NCBI GenBank assembly: GCA_004335835.1
Contig: RWJK01001054.1
Span: 1 to 64,000 of the forward strand
Reading direction: 5' to 3'
Source: Scenedesmus sp. ARA3
Taxonomy: Eukaryota; Chlorophyta; Chlorophyceae; Sphaeropleales; Scenedesmaceae
Length of the DNA stretch: 64,000 nt
The notes beneath the pieces are model-generated. The model was not told the DNA's origin and made no database searches. It saw nothing but the letters and a program-made list of their open reading frames with translations. The stretch's first letter is position 1. The number at the start of each line of letters is the position of its first letter. Shown piece after piece: positions 1 through 12,340 of this stretch. The translations under genes and the position numbers were made by a program.

Positions 1-30
<30 letters not shown>
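1..30. repeat. (GT)15 microsatellite
   Basis: Fifteen perfect GT units sit at the very left edge of the window, so the true tract may extend further left. Confidence 0.98.
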
Positions 31-31
<1 letters not shown>

Positions 32-960
32 AGATTGAGAACAGCAGCCAGGAACTTCAGACGGAAATGCATGGTTTTGGGCTGACAGTCGACAAGCACA
101 GCGTCTGCATGTTGTGCGGCGGCCATTACGAGTGTCCTGCATGTGTGTGGAGAAATGTGGCAACAATCAGTGTGGTAGGCGCATGAGCAAGATCCGTGAA
201 AATTTGCGGCTGCAGATTGGCTTCGTGTGTGAGAAGAGTGGAGTGCGCTGTACAGTAGCACATTCCTTGTGTTGTGTGCTGACAAGTTGTCCGCTAAGTG
301 TTGAGTTGCTTCTGCGTGCATCCCACTCAGCATAGGCGTTTGCAGACCACCTGCATGTTCAGCACCAAGGTTACCGGGCTGTGCATGCAAAAAGGGGTTA
401 GAAAGTGCGCATCGTAGCATGCTAGTCAAGGTATAGAGAGCTGCCAGTGCATCACCGCCGTGCGCATTGTGCCTAGATGCAGATCCAGCAATCGCTGCAG
501 ATCCACTGCCGCTGTTATTGCGGCATCTGTTTGTACTGTATGTGTATGTAGTGGTGCCAGCTGAATTCAGCCAGCCAGATTTGTTGCTGTGATGTCTGCT
601 GTTTTGGCAGCTGTCTTTGCACAATGGGTTGGGTGTAGTCAGTTCTCCACTTTGCTGCGCGCTCTGCTCTGCTCAACGCAGGCGTGCTCTTCTCAGTTCA
701 GTGCATTAGCAGCAGTAGCTTCATGCTTTAGGCACAGAAAGGTCTCAGAGGAGGGGTGGAAAGTTCTCAAAAGTGGTGGACAGGCTCAAATCGCCCGAAA
801 ACCCGTGGTCTTTTGTGTGTGGCAGTGACATTGACTGCATCAGGCTGCAGCAAGGCATATGGGCCTTGCAAACCAGCCCATCTCTGCATGTGTCTGCATC
901 ATGTCTGCTGGGTCTGGTGTATCAAAAGTTGGAGTGCCCTTGACATTGCCGGGGGCAGAT
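31..960. other. No gene seen between the GT tract and the minisatellite
   Basis: Only short overlapping open frames occur here, none with a recognisable domain or a coding-like residue mix. No RNA gene was recognised. Confidence 0.5.
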
Positions 961-1640
961 TCAGCAGCACAACTGCTGCTGCAAACAGTATGGGAAAGTG
1001 GAGTGCCACCTGGCGTGATTGGGGGTGGTTTTACAGCACAACTGCTGCTGCAATCAGCATGGGGAAGAGGAGTGCTCCCTGGCGTTGTTGGGGTGGCTTC
1101 AGCAGCACAACTGCTTCTCAACTGTATCCGAAAGAGGAGTGCCACCTGGCGTTGTTGGGGTGGCTTCAGCACAACTGCTGCTGCAAACAGTATGGGAATG
1201 TGGAGTGCCACCTGGCGTTGCTGGGGTGGAATCAGCAGCACAACTGCTGTTGCAATCAGTATGGGAAAGTGGAGTGCTGCCTGGCGTTGTTTTGGTGGTA
1301 TCAGCTGCACGACTGCTGCTGCGAACAGTATGGGAAAGTGGAGTGCTACCTGGCGTTGTTGGGGTGGATTTGACAGCACAACTGTTGTTGCAAACAGTAT
1401 AGAAAAGAGGAGTGCTGCCTGGCGTTGTTGGGGTGGCTTCAGCTGCACAACTGCTGCTGCAAACAGTATGGGAAAGTGGAGTGTCACCTGGCGTTGCTGG
1501 GGGTGGATTCAGCAGCACAACTGCTGCTGCAAACAGTATGGGAAAGTGGAGTGCCACCTGGCGTTGTGAGGTGGATTCAGCAGCACAACTGCTGCTGAGC
1601 TTTCTGTACCAAAGAGGAGTGCCGCCTGGCGTAGCTGGGT
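961..1640. repeat. 69-bp minisatellite, about ten units
   Basis: About ten diverged copies of a 69-bp unit stand head to tail. Each contains a form of CAGCACAACTGCTGCTG followed by a variant of GTGCCACCTGGCGTTG. The period is 23 codons, so several frames on both strands stay open and make 23-residue repeat peptides (for example a plus-strand frame at 859-1569 and a minus-strand frame at 840-1487). I treat this as a non-coding tandem array because no frame is clearly favoured. The units differ by substitutions and small indels, so the array is not a very recent expansion. Confidence 0.9.
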
Positions 1641-4600
1641 GTTACCTTTGCATGCTTGATTGGGTGTGGCACACTTTCCAGCAGCCGTACTGATGCGCAT
1701 GGCAGGGAGTGCACAGATCGTTAGGCACAGAATGGTGAACATGGTCAGTATGCACACAGATCGTGCTGCTGTCCCCAGAGTTGGCATGCTGGGTGCGGTT
1801 AGGTGGCAGACTGGTTACGAGCATGGCCGGGTGAGCACAGACTGATAGGCATAGAATTTGGAGTGTGGCTTGTTGTGCATCGTGCTGCTGTTCCACGCTG
1901 TGGTGTTGTGCTGCTGGCATGCGGGGTATGTATAAGCACATACAATCCTGCATGGAGATGCGACAGAGTGCCAGGAGCAACTTGGAAATGTGTTACTGAC
2001 TGTGCACAGCCTGTTGAATGTGAGGAGGCCAGGCATAGCATATCAGACTGCAGTGATTGATTGTACGTGTTGTCTCCAGTGTTAAGATACAGACACTCAC
2101 CTAGTGCCGCAAGGGATCGCTCCTTGTGCTTGAGCTGCATACCGTGCTGTTTGACTTTTTGTGCCGTCATGGCCGCTACAAGCTGCTCTCTGCATGGCAT
2201 GGAATCTGGGTTTGCGCACAATTGGACAGGCGTTATTCACGTTCCGTTCTCAATAAGCTGCTTGCAGCGGGGTTGGTCCACAGGAGAGCAGCAGATCAGC
2301 GGATCGAATCCTGCCGCAGCACGTGGATCGCTGAATGCGTTAAATAACATGCTTGGGTTGCATATGCATGCATGCAGCAGTGCTTGGCTGGAAAGAATCC
2401 ACAGACAGGCCACATTTTGGCTGATGTCATGCTGGAAGCTACCAGCAAGGCTCTGCAACCATGCAGCATGTGCTGGGGTTTATGCACTTTACCAAGGTGT
2501 GCACTGCACAGGCAGCTGGCAGTGCAAAAGCTGGTGCATTGGTGCCAAGCTAAGCACCTCAGACTGAGACTTGCCCACAATGCGGCATTGCAATGAGTGT
2601 TGCAAGCAGCTAGGCAGAAAATTCCAGCTGCAGTTTGACATATTCTGGCACTGGCAGCTGGCTGGGCTTGTCATATCATGCGGTATGTGTGTCACCAGTG
2701 AAATGCCGTAGTTGCAGTAGTGGAATTGTTGGCGTGCAGCGCTGGTGTACTGAACAGCGCAGCTGCGCACCCGCCACTGGGTTTGAAGCAGCGCGCAAGC
2801 AGGATGCAGGTGCCGCAGCTGTGGCTGGCGTTGTGCGGCGCTTACGCTGCTGCTCACTGGACCAGCCGGTGTTGGATCAGAATTACGCATTGTTGCTTAC
2901 TTTTTGCTCGGCTGCCTTACTTACTGTCCCTCGGCTGTCTTACTTACTGTCCCTCATGGAGGGCGATCCAAGCATTGCTTTGTATACTTGTTTCCGAGCG
3001 TGGCCGGCTGACTTGGTGCTTTGTGTTGGGATGTTCGGTGTGTGTCACAGGCAAGGCTTGCCCATTGCGAGCTTGCTTCATTGCTACTTGAAGAGCAGCT
3101 ATTGCAGCTGCCCAGCAGCCATGCAGGCAGGCTGCAGCTGCAGCTGTACAGCCAGTGTCGCTGTCTGCTCGATGTTTGACTTGTGTTTTGCACCATGGAG
3201 CCTGCAAGCTTGAATGACACAAGCTCCAGTTGATGCCACAAAGAGGCTGCCAAAGTCCGTTTGTTTGCTTTAACCTTGGACTTGAACTTGGTTTGCATTC
3301 AAATTGTATTGCAGCCCAGCGCTGCTGCACCCAGCTGCTGTGGTCTCAGCCGGCTGTGTGTCATCAGGGTGTACCCTTGTGCTGTTGCAGAGCAGCTGCC
3401 CACTGATGTCTGAAGCCGGCACCTGCACAGATGCATGTGTCGTGATGGCCTGTTTGCATGTTGAGTACTTGCTGAGTTTGGGTGTGAGCCACACAGAAGC
3501 AGCTGTCACAGTTGACCGCTGATCAACTGTGCCTGGCTATATGGGCTTCCCCATGACAAATTGGAGCGTTTGAAAAGCGGGGCATGCATGCTGCATGTAT
3601 GCACCCGCCAGCTGCTGGGGCGGGCAGGAGTTTGCCACGCATTTCCAGCATGCTTTGAGCAAGACTTGCAGCTCATCAATGCTGCCGCGCAGTGTCTTTG
3701 GTTGTTGCTATGGCTGGCTTAGTAATGTGACATTTATAAGTCTTTTGGGTGATTGCGTACCTGGTGCTTGGCTGCCGGCTTGACGGCATCACTTGGTTTG
3801 GATTGAGGTGGTCTGGCTGTACCCCATGGCTTGGTTGGTAACACAATTAGTGAAATGACATATCAGCACCCCCTGTCCTCCCTGGTAACCAAAAACAAAC
3901 AGCACAACCTTGGCCAGCGTAAATGGAGAGCAGCGTGTTACATCTTAAGCACTGTGCTACACTGCACTGGCAAAGGCAGCTGCAATTGGGCACCCACACA
4001 GCAACAAGCACTGCTAAGTACCTTCAAACAGACGCACACCAGTCGGCTACAACCAACAGCATGCGCGTGCCTCTTATTTAGTATATGTATGCGCCTGCAT
4101 CACCGCGGGCGACACTGTTTCCACAACGGTGTGAGTAGTTGTTGAAGTGCAAGGCTTTGAAGCAGCAACCCACACAGCAGCACTGCATGTGCGGCAACCA
4201 GCCCCCAACTGCGACCCCGCCACACACCAGCAGCAGCCCAAACTCTGCTGATGCAGCAAGCCTGCTGGGAGTCTGATCAGGTCATGACCGCATGTGCTGC
4301 AGTGTCCATTGTTAGGCCATGCTTCATGCAGTGATGCGCAATGACTCGCACAAGGTGCAGACAGATCTTGCACAAGGCATGGGCCCGCATCATGTGTGCC
4401 ACATGGGCAGTAGTAGGTGAGGTGCACGAGTGGCGTGTTGCACGTGACACCCTGAGACGCAGCAGCATGTGCAACACATGTGCATGGCAAAGAGGCACGA
4501 CAACAGCATGCCGGTGATGCACTTGCTGGCTGTTAAAACATCCGTGTGTCCCTGCAATCCTGCGCGCATGCTGCCTGCAGCACCCCAGCAGCTGAGGTGT

Positions 4601-5250
4601 GAGTAGAGGTATGAGTGCACCATACGTGTGCGTGTCGGCCCAAGCAGCTGCCTGGGACACGCCACATGCAAAGCAGGTGCACCCCACAGGTCATTAGGAG
4701 GTCCTGCAAGCATGCAGTTGCAACTCATGCATGAGCCTGCATCACTTGACATGTGCAGTAGTGAATGGCGTGCACAAGTGTAAAGCTCCTTGCAAGATTT
4801 GGCTGCTGAGCAGGACCATGCACAAATGCACGCGTCACAGCCGTTGCTGCTTTGGTCATGCCAGTGCTTGCCCCTCAACGGGCTTAGCAACACAGCACAC
4901 CAGGAAACAACACACTGCACGCCACATACGTTGAGGTGGAGCCACCCAGCTGCTTTGCCGTAGTAACAGTACCAGCACAGGCTGTAAGAGGTGCAGTGCA
5001 GCGCTGCGCCACCTGCACACTGCTGCACGCCATGAGCTTGAAGCACGCAGCTGCGCAGCACCACACAAGGCCTTCTAAATTATACTTAGTAGTTAGCCAA
5101 AACTCACCGACTGCAGCATACAGCGCATATCATTACTGGCACAAACACGCACCAAACATATAGAGCACGGCGCATCATTCAGCATACCACACACAGACAC
5201 ACGCAGTCACCAGCAACCGTCCACAGTCAGCAACCACCGGCACAGACACC
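1641..5250. other. Long stretch without a recognisable gene
   Basis: Open frames up to about 220 codons are scattered on both strands, for example 2635-3213 (+) and 4390-5064 (-). They overlap one another, are Cys/His/Trp-rich in the manner of random frames in GC-rich DNA, and show no domain. A diverged direct duplication covers about 1700-1920, where a segment around CACAGATCGTTAGGCAC recurs as a variant. A short tandem duplication of CTTACTTACTGTCCCTC lies near 2915-2955. No RNA gene was seen. Confidence 0.5.
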
Positions 5251-5338
5251 ATGGCCCCAAACGCCCCTGGTGCTGCCATGTTGGTCAAAGAAACCCTGCC
5301 AGCACCTGGGTACAAAAAGCAGCTGCCATTTGTCATCT
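5251..5338 (+). CDS. Possible isolated first coding exon
   Basis: An ATG in a strong context (CACCATGGCC) follows a CA-rich leader that looks like an algal 5' UTR. It opens 29 codons beginning MAPNAPGAAMLVKETLPAPG and ending at a possible donor, T|GTAAGC. I found no second exon downstream on the plus strand before the convergent gene at 6013, so this may be chance. No function is proposed. Confidence 0.22.
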
Positions 5339-6012
5339 GTAAGCAATCATCTAGGTGAAAGAAAAGGCAGTGAAGCACTGGGCTAGTCAGCAACGCGTTG
5401 TCGAGCACATCCTGCAGCCTGCTGCAGCCTGCCTGCTACTTCGCGCTGCGTCACAAACACCAGAACCACAGTGTGCCATTGCCGTTTTGTGTCAGCACAC
5501 AGCACACACAACAGAAGTAGCAAGCCTGGCAGCGAAGGTACACTGCAGCCAGCTCCTCTACCTGAGCAAAACCACGGTGTGGGAAAGCCAGCACCGTGTG
5601 CTGATACGCAAGTGCAGTCAGCGTACCGGCAGCTGCAGGTGCCTATAAGCAGCTGCACTGCCTGCCTAATAAAGCAATGTGGGCCTACACAGATGGTTCT
5701 TCATGTTAGCACGGAGGGCGCCACCAGACGTTGCAGGACAGCACCACACACCTGCCTTCCACCAAGGCACACGCTGCCCGCATCTTGCAGCACACCGACA
5801 TTGTGTACAGAGCTGGTTTGTTCAACAGGCACTACCGCAACATGCCCACGTACACCTTTGCCCGTCCCTAGACTCTGCCCACAGCTGCACCCCACATACG
5901 GTTCTGCCCTCAAAATTGAACCTGCAGGAAAGCAGTCCTCACCATCCCAGGGTGTGCCGCACTAAATATCGCCGCTAGCCTGCAGGGCTCTCTATTCATA
6001 CATGGCAGAACA

Positions 6013-6938
6013 CTATTTCCTGCCCTTGCCCCTGCGGCCACCACCCCTACCACCGCCACCGCCCCTGTTGCCGCCGCCGCCACCGCCCCTGTTGCCGCCA
6101 GCAGCACCACCCCTGCCGCCACCGCCACCACGCTTGCCACCACCACGGCCAGCGCTGCCAGCTGCCTCAGCTGCTGCTGAGGTCTCTGCTGTCTGCCCTG
6201 CTGCAGGTGGTGCTTCTGTAGCTGGTGGCTCTTCAACCACGGCAGCCTCCTCCTTTGCCTGGGCTGCAGGAGCTGCTACCTCCTGCGGGGCCTCCTGCAA
6301 GGGTGCAGCAGGCTCCACAGCTGCTGCTGCCTCAGCTGCTGGTGCTTCTTGAGCCGGCTCAACAGCTGCAGGAGCAGGAGGTGCTGCCTCCACTGCTGCT
6401 GGCACCTCTGGCTCCAGCACAGCAGCTGGTGCTGGGGCCTGTGCTGGCTGTGAGTCAGCAAGGTTGATCAGCACCTGCTGTGCATCTGCTGCAGGAGGGC
6501 CAGCTGCTGCGTCAGAAGCAGCTGCTGGCGCCTCGTCTGCTGCTGCAGCTGGGGCTGCAGGCTCAGGAGGTGGAGGAATGGTGGGAACATCTGCTGCCTT
6601 GACTGGCTCCTGGGCTGCTGTTGCCTTCTCCGCACCACAGCAGCTCTTGGTAGGAGCAGATTCCTGAGCTGGTGCAGCGTATGGCACTGCTGCCGCGGCT
6701 TCGGGAGCGGAGGACAGCAGTGGCTGCGTAGCAGACGGGGACGCCTTGGCGGGTCTGCAGCAGCTGAATAAGGCTGCAGGCAGCAGAAAGCAAGAGAAAC
6801 ATATAGTTTATAAGTCATAACCTCATGACGAGCAGGCGTGCGGCTTAAGTGAGAGCCCCAGCTGCGTCAACTGCTTCAACAATCCTATCTGCATCTGTCG
6901 AGCCTCTTCCCGCTGCGACGCCGCCCCTCACCTCCCAT
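6013..6938 (-). CDS. Ala/Pro-rich RGG-box protein with a MGALFSCC N-terminus (putative lipid anchor)
   Basis: There are two exons. Exon 1 (6932-6938) is only ATGGGAG followed by a GGTGAG donor. Exon 2 (6013-6773) follows a CCTGCAG acceptor. Joining them (phase 1) gives about 255 residues starting MGALFSCC. Gly2 with the adjacent Cys pair is the standard layout for N-myristoylation plus palmitoylation, so peripheral membrane attachment is inferred. A second Cys pair, SCCGAE, lies about 40 residues further in. The middle (~60-200) is low-complexity Ala/Pro/Glu. The last ~40 residues are Gly/Arg-rich RGG repeats ending GRRGKGRK, a composition typical of RNA-binding tails and arginine-methylation substrates. 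No folded domain is recognised. The 7-nt first coding exon is easily missed by gene finders, which would start at an internal GTG or Met. Function is unknown. Confidence 0.68.
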
Positions 6939-9625
6939 AATGTCTTATGATACGACAAACTAAATAAATTGGCAACGCCCCTGGGCCTCCAGCACCCTAT
7001 TTAGAATCACCGAGACTGTACAGCTGCGTGTCGACCAGGTCTGGGAAACAATGCGAAGGTGCAACAAGCACATGCAAGCATGCACGGCAAGGCATGTAAT
7101 GATTGCAGTCAGGTGCAGGCTCCCGCCCTTTGTCGGACTTGTGACACGGGCTGTGGTGTGGCCAGTTTTACCACATCGTCCACGCGATTGCGCAGCAATA
7201 TAAGCACAATATGTCGAATAACACAAAGGTTACATGATCAAGCATGTGACACTGTCAATGTGTGCTGAGGCAGGGGACCCACGGTGGCTTGAATGCAAGC
7301 CTTGGACAACAACCTCCACTGCCTTTGAGGCTGCCTAGGTGTTCTCATAGCTGAGTTAACGCAAAATAGAGGATTGATTTTATGCAGTCTTTTCGCTAGC
7401 CGGTGCTTAAAGCTGCCAAGAGGTGACAGCCTGCAGGCCAGTTGGGGCGTACTCTAGACTCATGATGCCGCATACCCATGTTGTGTGAAGGCTTCCCAGG
7501 CACAAGGCCTTCAAGGCTTGTGTAGAACGCTGCATGTCAGCTAGCCCGTTACACGCAATCTGATAGTTATGCGTAAAGTCATGGCAGTTGTATACCTTGA
7601 TCAAGGTCATGTGAAAAGGTCAGCCAACACCACACATGCCATTGATCGCATGCTTGCCAGCAACCGGCCAGTAGCTCAAGAAGTTGGACTCAGCGGAGGG
7701 TCACCTGAACGCCCATGCCTGTGCCGTCATTTGGCTTGCAGGCCACCACGACCAGGTAAGGACTAAGTCCACAACTTCTAGCTGCAGGCACGATTGCTGT
7801 TCAGCACGCAATGTGACACACGTCGTCAGCAGCCAAAGTCGACTGTCATACGTAGCAGTCAAACCAAAGTCGAAGTCAGCAAGTCAGTCAGCCAGAAACC
7901 CTGCATCCAAATGCCTGGGCACCATCCTGCAAAGAGTGAAAGCCAGCTCAGGAACTGGATCAATCCACAACTTGCGAGAATACCATCCTTCTCCTAGCTT
8001 GCCGCCACTGCAACGCCTGGCCATTCACCAGCGCAGTTGCAAGTGCCCAAGCCCTCACGTCATCAAAGTCACTGGTCATAAAAGAGGTGATGAAATCAGC
8101 GCACACGCAAGTCGGGCGCCACACACGGCAGCAACACCTGCAGGCGCCATAAAGCCAATTGAACGCTACATACACAGGTGCTGCTGCGTTACTGCTGCAT
8201 CTCGTCATACCTGCTGGCTGGATGCAGCCACCAAGAACAACAAGATGCACAGCACCATGCACACACGTGTCCAGAGGCTGGCCACACTGCCAGGCATCAC
8301 ACCACATGTACAATCATAGTCTATGCAGGTCAGGTCAGGGTCAATAGATAAAATGTCACTTAATGGTGATAAAACTGGTAATGAAACTAATCAAATGGTC
8401 ATATGTATATGTAAGCCTGCAACCACGGGCAGCAATTAAATACCAAAGGTTTCCAGCGCCACCAATGGTATCTGAGCGTCAGCACGGCAAACACTAGTTG
8501 CCTGTTTGGTGTATGTCCTGTCTGCACAAGTCACAGCCAAAGCACAGCACATGTTCCAGTGGAAAACTGCGCAGCCGCAGCCACAGAGACCGTGCTTGCG
8601 CAGCTGCATCACATCAGAACCAGCACATCAAATTGAATGTCTTCTGCTAAATAAAACAGTATTGTAGTTTGTATATGTAAATGAGGCCCATATGAGGCCC
8701 CAGTTTCCAGAGCACGCATCATAAGTACACCTCTGATTCTGTATTCAGCTCTAACACCTGAAGCAGGTGATGCACCCAACACACAAACAGTTGGCATTAG
8801 CCGCAACTCTTGCTGAACAGCCATGCGTCTAGGAGAAAACAACAGATTTGTAGGTTGCAGCACACAACTCGCGTGCATGTCAGCTGGTCTGCAACGCAGG
8901 GGCCAAGCACTGCAGGTTCAACAGTAGGGTGGTGCTGCATTGCCGAGTATGACGGCAGGCAGCACATTAGTGACCATGCAGCTGCGGCATGGGACACGGC
9001 TCAAAGATTGCCTGTGTCAGCCACTACACACTCCGTTTAGTTAGCGAAAGAAGACCCATGGCCAGGGTCTGCCAGCTGATGCAGCATGGCCCACAGCAAC
9101 GGCGATGAGACCGCGTTTTGAACAGGACGCTGAAGCAGAAAGCAGTGCAGATCACCAGGCTGCAAATCACCTCCACCACGAACATGGCACAATGCAGCTC
9201 TGCCCACATCATTGGAGTCAGATGGCGCCTGCCTTTCTCAACTCCAAGACACTTTGTAACAAAGTACTTGACATAAATGCACGGCATGCATAAGGTTTAT
9301 GCGCACAGACACACCTGGCAGACAGATGGGGTCGCGGCAGTGAGTGCCTGCGTAACACCAGCAGACATCCTGCACAGCAAAAGAGACACATCCTGCAGGC
9401 TGTAGCAGCAGGTGACTGCGGCACCAGCGCGCTCAACTGCCAACAACGGCAGCGGGCTGCAGCAGCTGCCGCTGTCACCCAGTCACTGCTGCTTCTCGCA
9501 TGCAATCAAGCATGCTTCAGGGCCAGTCTCCGGCCAAGCAACCAGGAGGAAATGCGCCACACGCCAACAGCAGATTCAGGCACGTATTGCAGAACACCGA
9601 CAACGAACGTTATCCCAAGCACTCT
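6939..9625. other. Intergenic stretch without a recognisable gene
   Basis: The part next to 6938 should hold the promoter and 5' UTR of the minus-strand RGG gene. The longest open frame (7684-8319, +) has no domain and an implausible residue mix rich in His, Ser and Cys. The stretch is less GC-rich than the genes around it, and no tRNA or rRNA was recognised. Confidence 0.5.
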
Positions 9626-9707
9626 TCACAGCTCCAGCAGCTTTGACAGCCACTCATCCAAGTTCTGATCAACGTGGCCTGCACCCTCAGCTGCCTGCCT
9701 TTCAGTG

Positions 9708-9745
<38 letters not shown>

Positions 9746-11593
9746 GTGGCTGCCAGCGATCCAGCTAGGCCCTACCGCCTGTACAGCAACAGCAACAGCC
9801 TCTGCCAGACCTGCAGGTTCAGCATGCGCCACACCTGCAGATGCAGCAGCTGCGGCTAGCAGCTGCGCCCGCTGCGCCTCTATAGGCACTGCAGCAGACA
9901 CCATGGATGGCATACCCCTCACCATGGGTGATCCAAGCAGCTGCCCTGGCGGCACCATGCCGGCAGATGCCATTGGCAGTAACGGAGACCCCTGCAGCTG
10001 CTGCACCACAGCCAGCTGGCCGGCTGTAGCAGCCAGCTGACCAGCTGGCAACTCCTGCCACATAGGCGGCAGCTGCGGCGGCGTTGCCAGCACCTGCACG
10101 CGGGGCTGGCCCTGCATCAGCAGCAGCTGCTGCGCCTGCAGCTGCGCCTGCGCCTCTGCTTCGGAGCGCTGCTGCTCCATCGCCCTGTGCAGCTCCCACT
10201 GCTTGCGCCGGTAGCGCTGCCTGTGTGACAGCCCACTTGTGCGCTTGGCCTGCTGCTGCTGGGACTGCTGGCCTGCAGCTGCCTGCGAAGATGTGCCAGC
10301 CTGCTGCTGCACCGCCTGCCCTTGCCTGTTTGAAGCCGAAGCACCGGCAGCATCTGCAGCTGCCGCTGCTGATGCGCCTTCAGTCAGCAGGGGATCTGCT
10401 GATGCCTGGCCCTCCCCCTGTTCATCTCCCTGCTCCTGCTGACTGCCTGCTGTCTCCTGGATGCCCTTCCTGCCCCTCCTGCCACGCCTGCGCACCCGCT
10501 TCTTCTCTGGCGAGCCTATGCCAGCCTCTCCTGCTGACACAGCAGATGCTGAGTCAGCGCTGCCTCCCTGGCTGCCTGAGTTGCCTAAACCAGAGCAGCT
10601 GGAGTCTGCTGTGGGGCCTGATGATGCGGAGTCGGAAGTGACACGGGCTACTGGCTTTCCTGCAAGCTGCTGCTGGCTTTCCTGCAAGCTGCCTGGCTCA
10701 GCAGCTTCCTTGCCAGCCTCAGCCGCATCAGCTTTCTTCTGCTTGCTTCTGCCTCTGTTGGGCCCCCTGCGTGTCTTGCGATGGGCTGCAGGAGCGGTTG
10801 CCTGCAAGCTGGCAGCTGCGCCTGCGGCTTGAGCCAGCAGCTCAGGCTGCATCATCAGTGGCTGCAGCTGCAGCTGTTGCTGCTGCTGCTGTGGGTCCAT
10901 CACTGATGCTCCAGGTGGCAGCAGTATCAGTGCGTACGCTGGTACCTCCTGCAGCTGCTGCTGTGGGATGTACTGCAGCACTTGCTGCGGCTGCAGCTGC
11001 AGGACCCTGGTGTGCTGCTGTGGCTGTGCTGCCAGCAGCGTGCCCTGCTGCAGCTGCACATGCTGCATTGCAGGCAGAGCAGCTGAGACAAAGGTGCCTG
11101 CTGCTGCTTCACCTCCCACAAGTGCCTGCGGTGACTGCCAGAAAGGGATCTGGTCTGGCCGCTGCTCCAACTGTGCCCATGCAAGCCCTTGCTGAGCAAC
11201 AGGGCTGTGCTGCAAGTGCTGTGGCTGCAGCTGCCTGTGCACTTGCTGCTGCTCAGACAAAGGGCTGTTGGACTGCCATTGCTGCAGCAGAGTAGGCTGC
11301 GGCGGCTGTGCCATCATCTGCATCTGCACTGGCTGCTGCTGCTGGTAGCCAGGTGGGATGTTCACTGTGACGTTCACTGAAACGTACTGCTGGCCTGTGT
11401 TGTCCCAAGCAAGCTCGCGACCTATGACTTCTTGGTTGTAAGCGGCTGGCATGATGTTCTGGTAGTCTGGATGAAGCTGTGGGGGCAGTACACCTGTTGG
11501 CAGTGGGTGCGCCGCAGTTGGGGTGCTGACTGGTTGCTGGACTTGCACTTGAGCAGGGACACCTTCACGGAGCAGCTGATGCTCCTGTTGCAT
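9626..11593 (-). CDS. Gln-rich low-complexity protein, function unknown
   Basis: One long open frame of 655 codons is rich in Gln, Ala, Leu and Pro, with many Q runs. The longest is a CAG-encoded run near the C-terminus (about 9703-9740). The protein ends NLDEWLSKLLEL. The N-terminal ~80 residues are less biased and include PDYQNIMPAAYNQEVIGREL and a VSVNVTVNIPPGYQ stretch. Two basic patches look like nuclear localisation signals: KTRRGPNRGRSKQKK and KKRVRRRGRRGRKG. A charged segment, SHRQRYRRKQWELHRAMEQQ, is probably helical. A good acceptor (TTGTTGCAG|GC) lies just upstream of the first Met, so a non-coding or short 5' exon may exist. The composition resembles transcriptional or RNA-regulatory proteins, but no domain is recognised. 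Confidence 0.6.
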
Positions 11594-12340
11594 GCCTGCA
11601 ACAATGTGGGTTGAGGATAGTCAGGTCAACAGGTCGTGCTAGGTGCTGGTGGTCTGAGCGGTGATGGCAGGCTTGTGGGGTGATCCGGTCTGTTTCCCAC
11701 CTGATGCGCCTGTCCGGGTATGCACAATTACATAACGTAACTAATTTGCAGTATTATGATGAATGTATTCTGCTTTTCGCTGTCAATGGCCGCTGTTCTG
11801 CTGATGTCGGTTGCACGCGGCCTCGGTTCCCAGATTGACGTGCGACCGTGGCAGTGCAAGCTGCATGTGCCAGACTCACGAACAAGCGATTTATTGATGT
11901 GATAACTAGTTCGTGCCTGCTAGCGTATCCTGCTGGCCACAAACAGCCAACCGAGACAGAATTGGCGTTCAAGGCATAGCAAGGCAACGAGTGAATCCTA
12001 AATCTATGTTTTTTAAACTAAGTGGTGAAGATCGATGAACTTGGTAGCTTACGTCAAAGTGGGCATCTTCTGAGCAGGAAACCGACGTCAGTCAGCCAGT
12101 CAGTCAACCACTTGTCACTTACAGGATCATGCAAACCCAGTCATACCTTTGATGTTTCAAAAAAGCAACGGGTTCATAGTTTTTGTATGGACGTCGCGAG
12201 CCTCAGGAAACCAAATCGACTCAGCTCGATATCCTTGCACCAAAAGAACTGGGCCTGCCTGCTTCAGCTTTGAACACTTGTGATTCAAACATACTTTATT
12301 TGTTGTAATAATTAGCCATTAATAGATTTCTCGCGTCGAA
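11594..12340. promoter_or_regulatory. Divergent intergenic region between the Gln-rich gene and CFAP69
   Basis: This 750-bp interval separates two divergently transcribed genes, so it should contain both promoters and 5' UTRs. It is more AT-rich than its flanks, especially at 11730-11780 and 12270-12330. No specific factor site can be named with confidence. Confidence 0.45.

Noticed and set aside
2061..5064. Open frames of 140-224 codons on both strands
   Set aside because: They overlap in conflicting frames, have no domain, and their Cys/His/Trp-rich composition is what random frames give in this DNA.
7684..8319. 211-codon plus-strand open frame
   Set aside because: No recognisable domain, no plausible splice partners, and an uneven residue mix. 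It is kept only as part of an intergenic note.
10084..11295. Ala/Leu-rich plus-strand frames opposite the Gln-rich gene
   Set aside because: Shadow frames of CAG/CTG-rich coding sequence with no domain. The minus strand has a single uninterrupted 655-codon frame.
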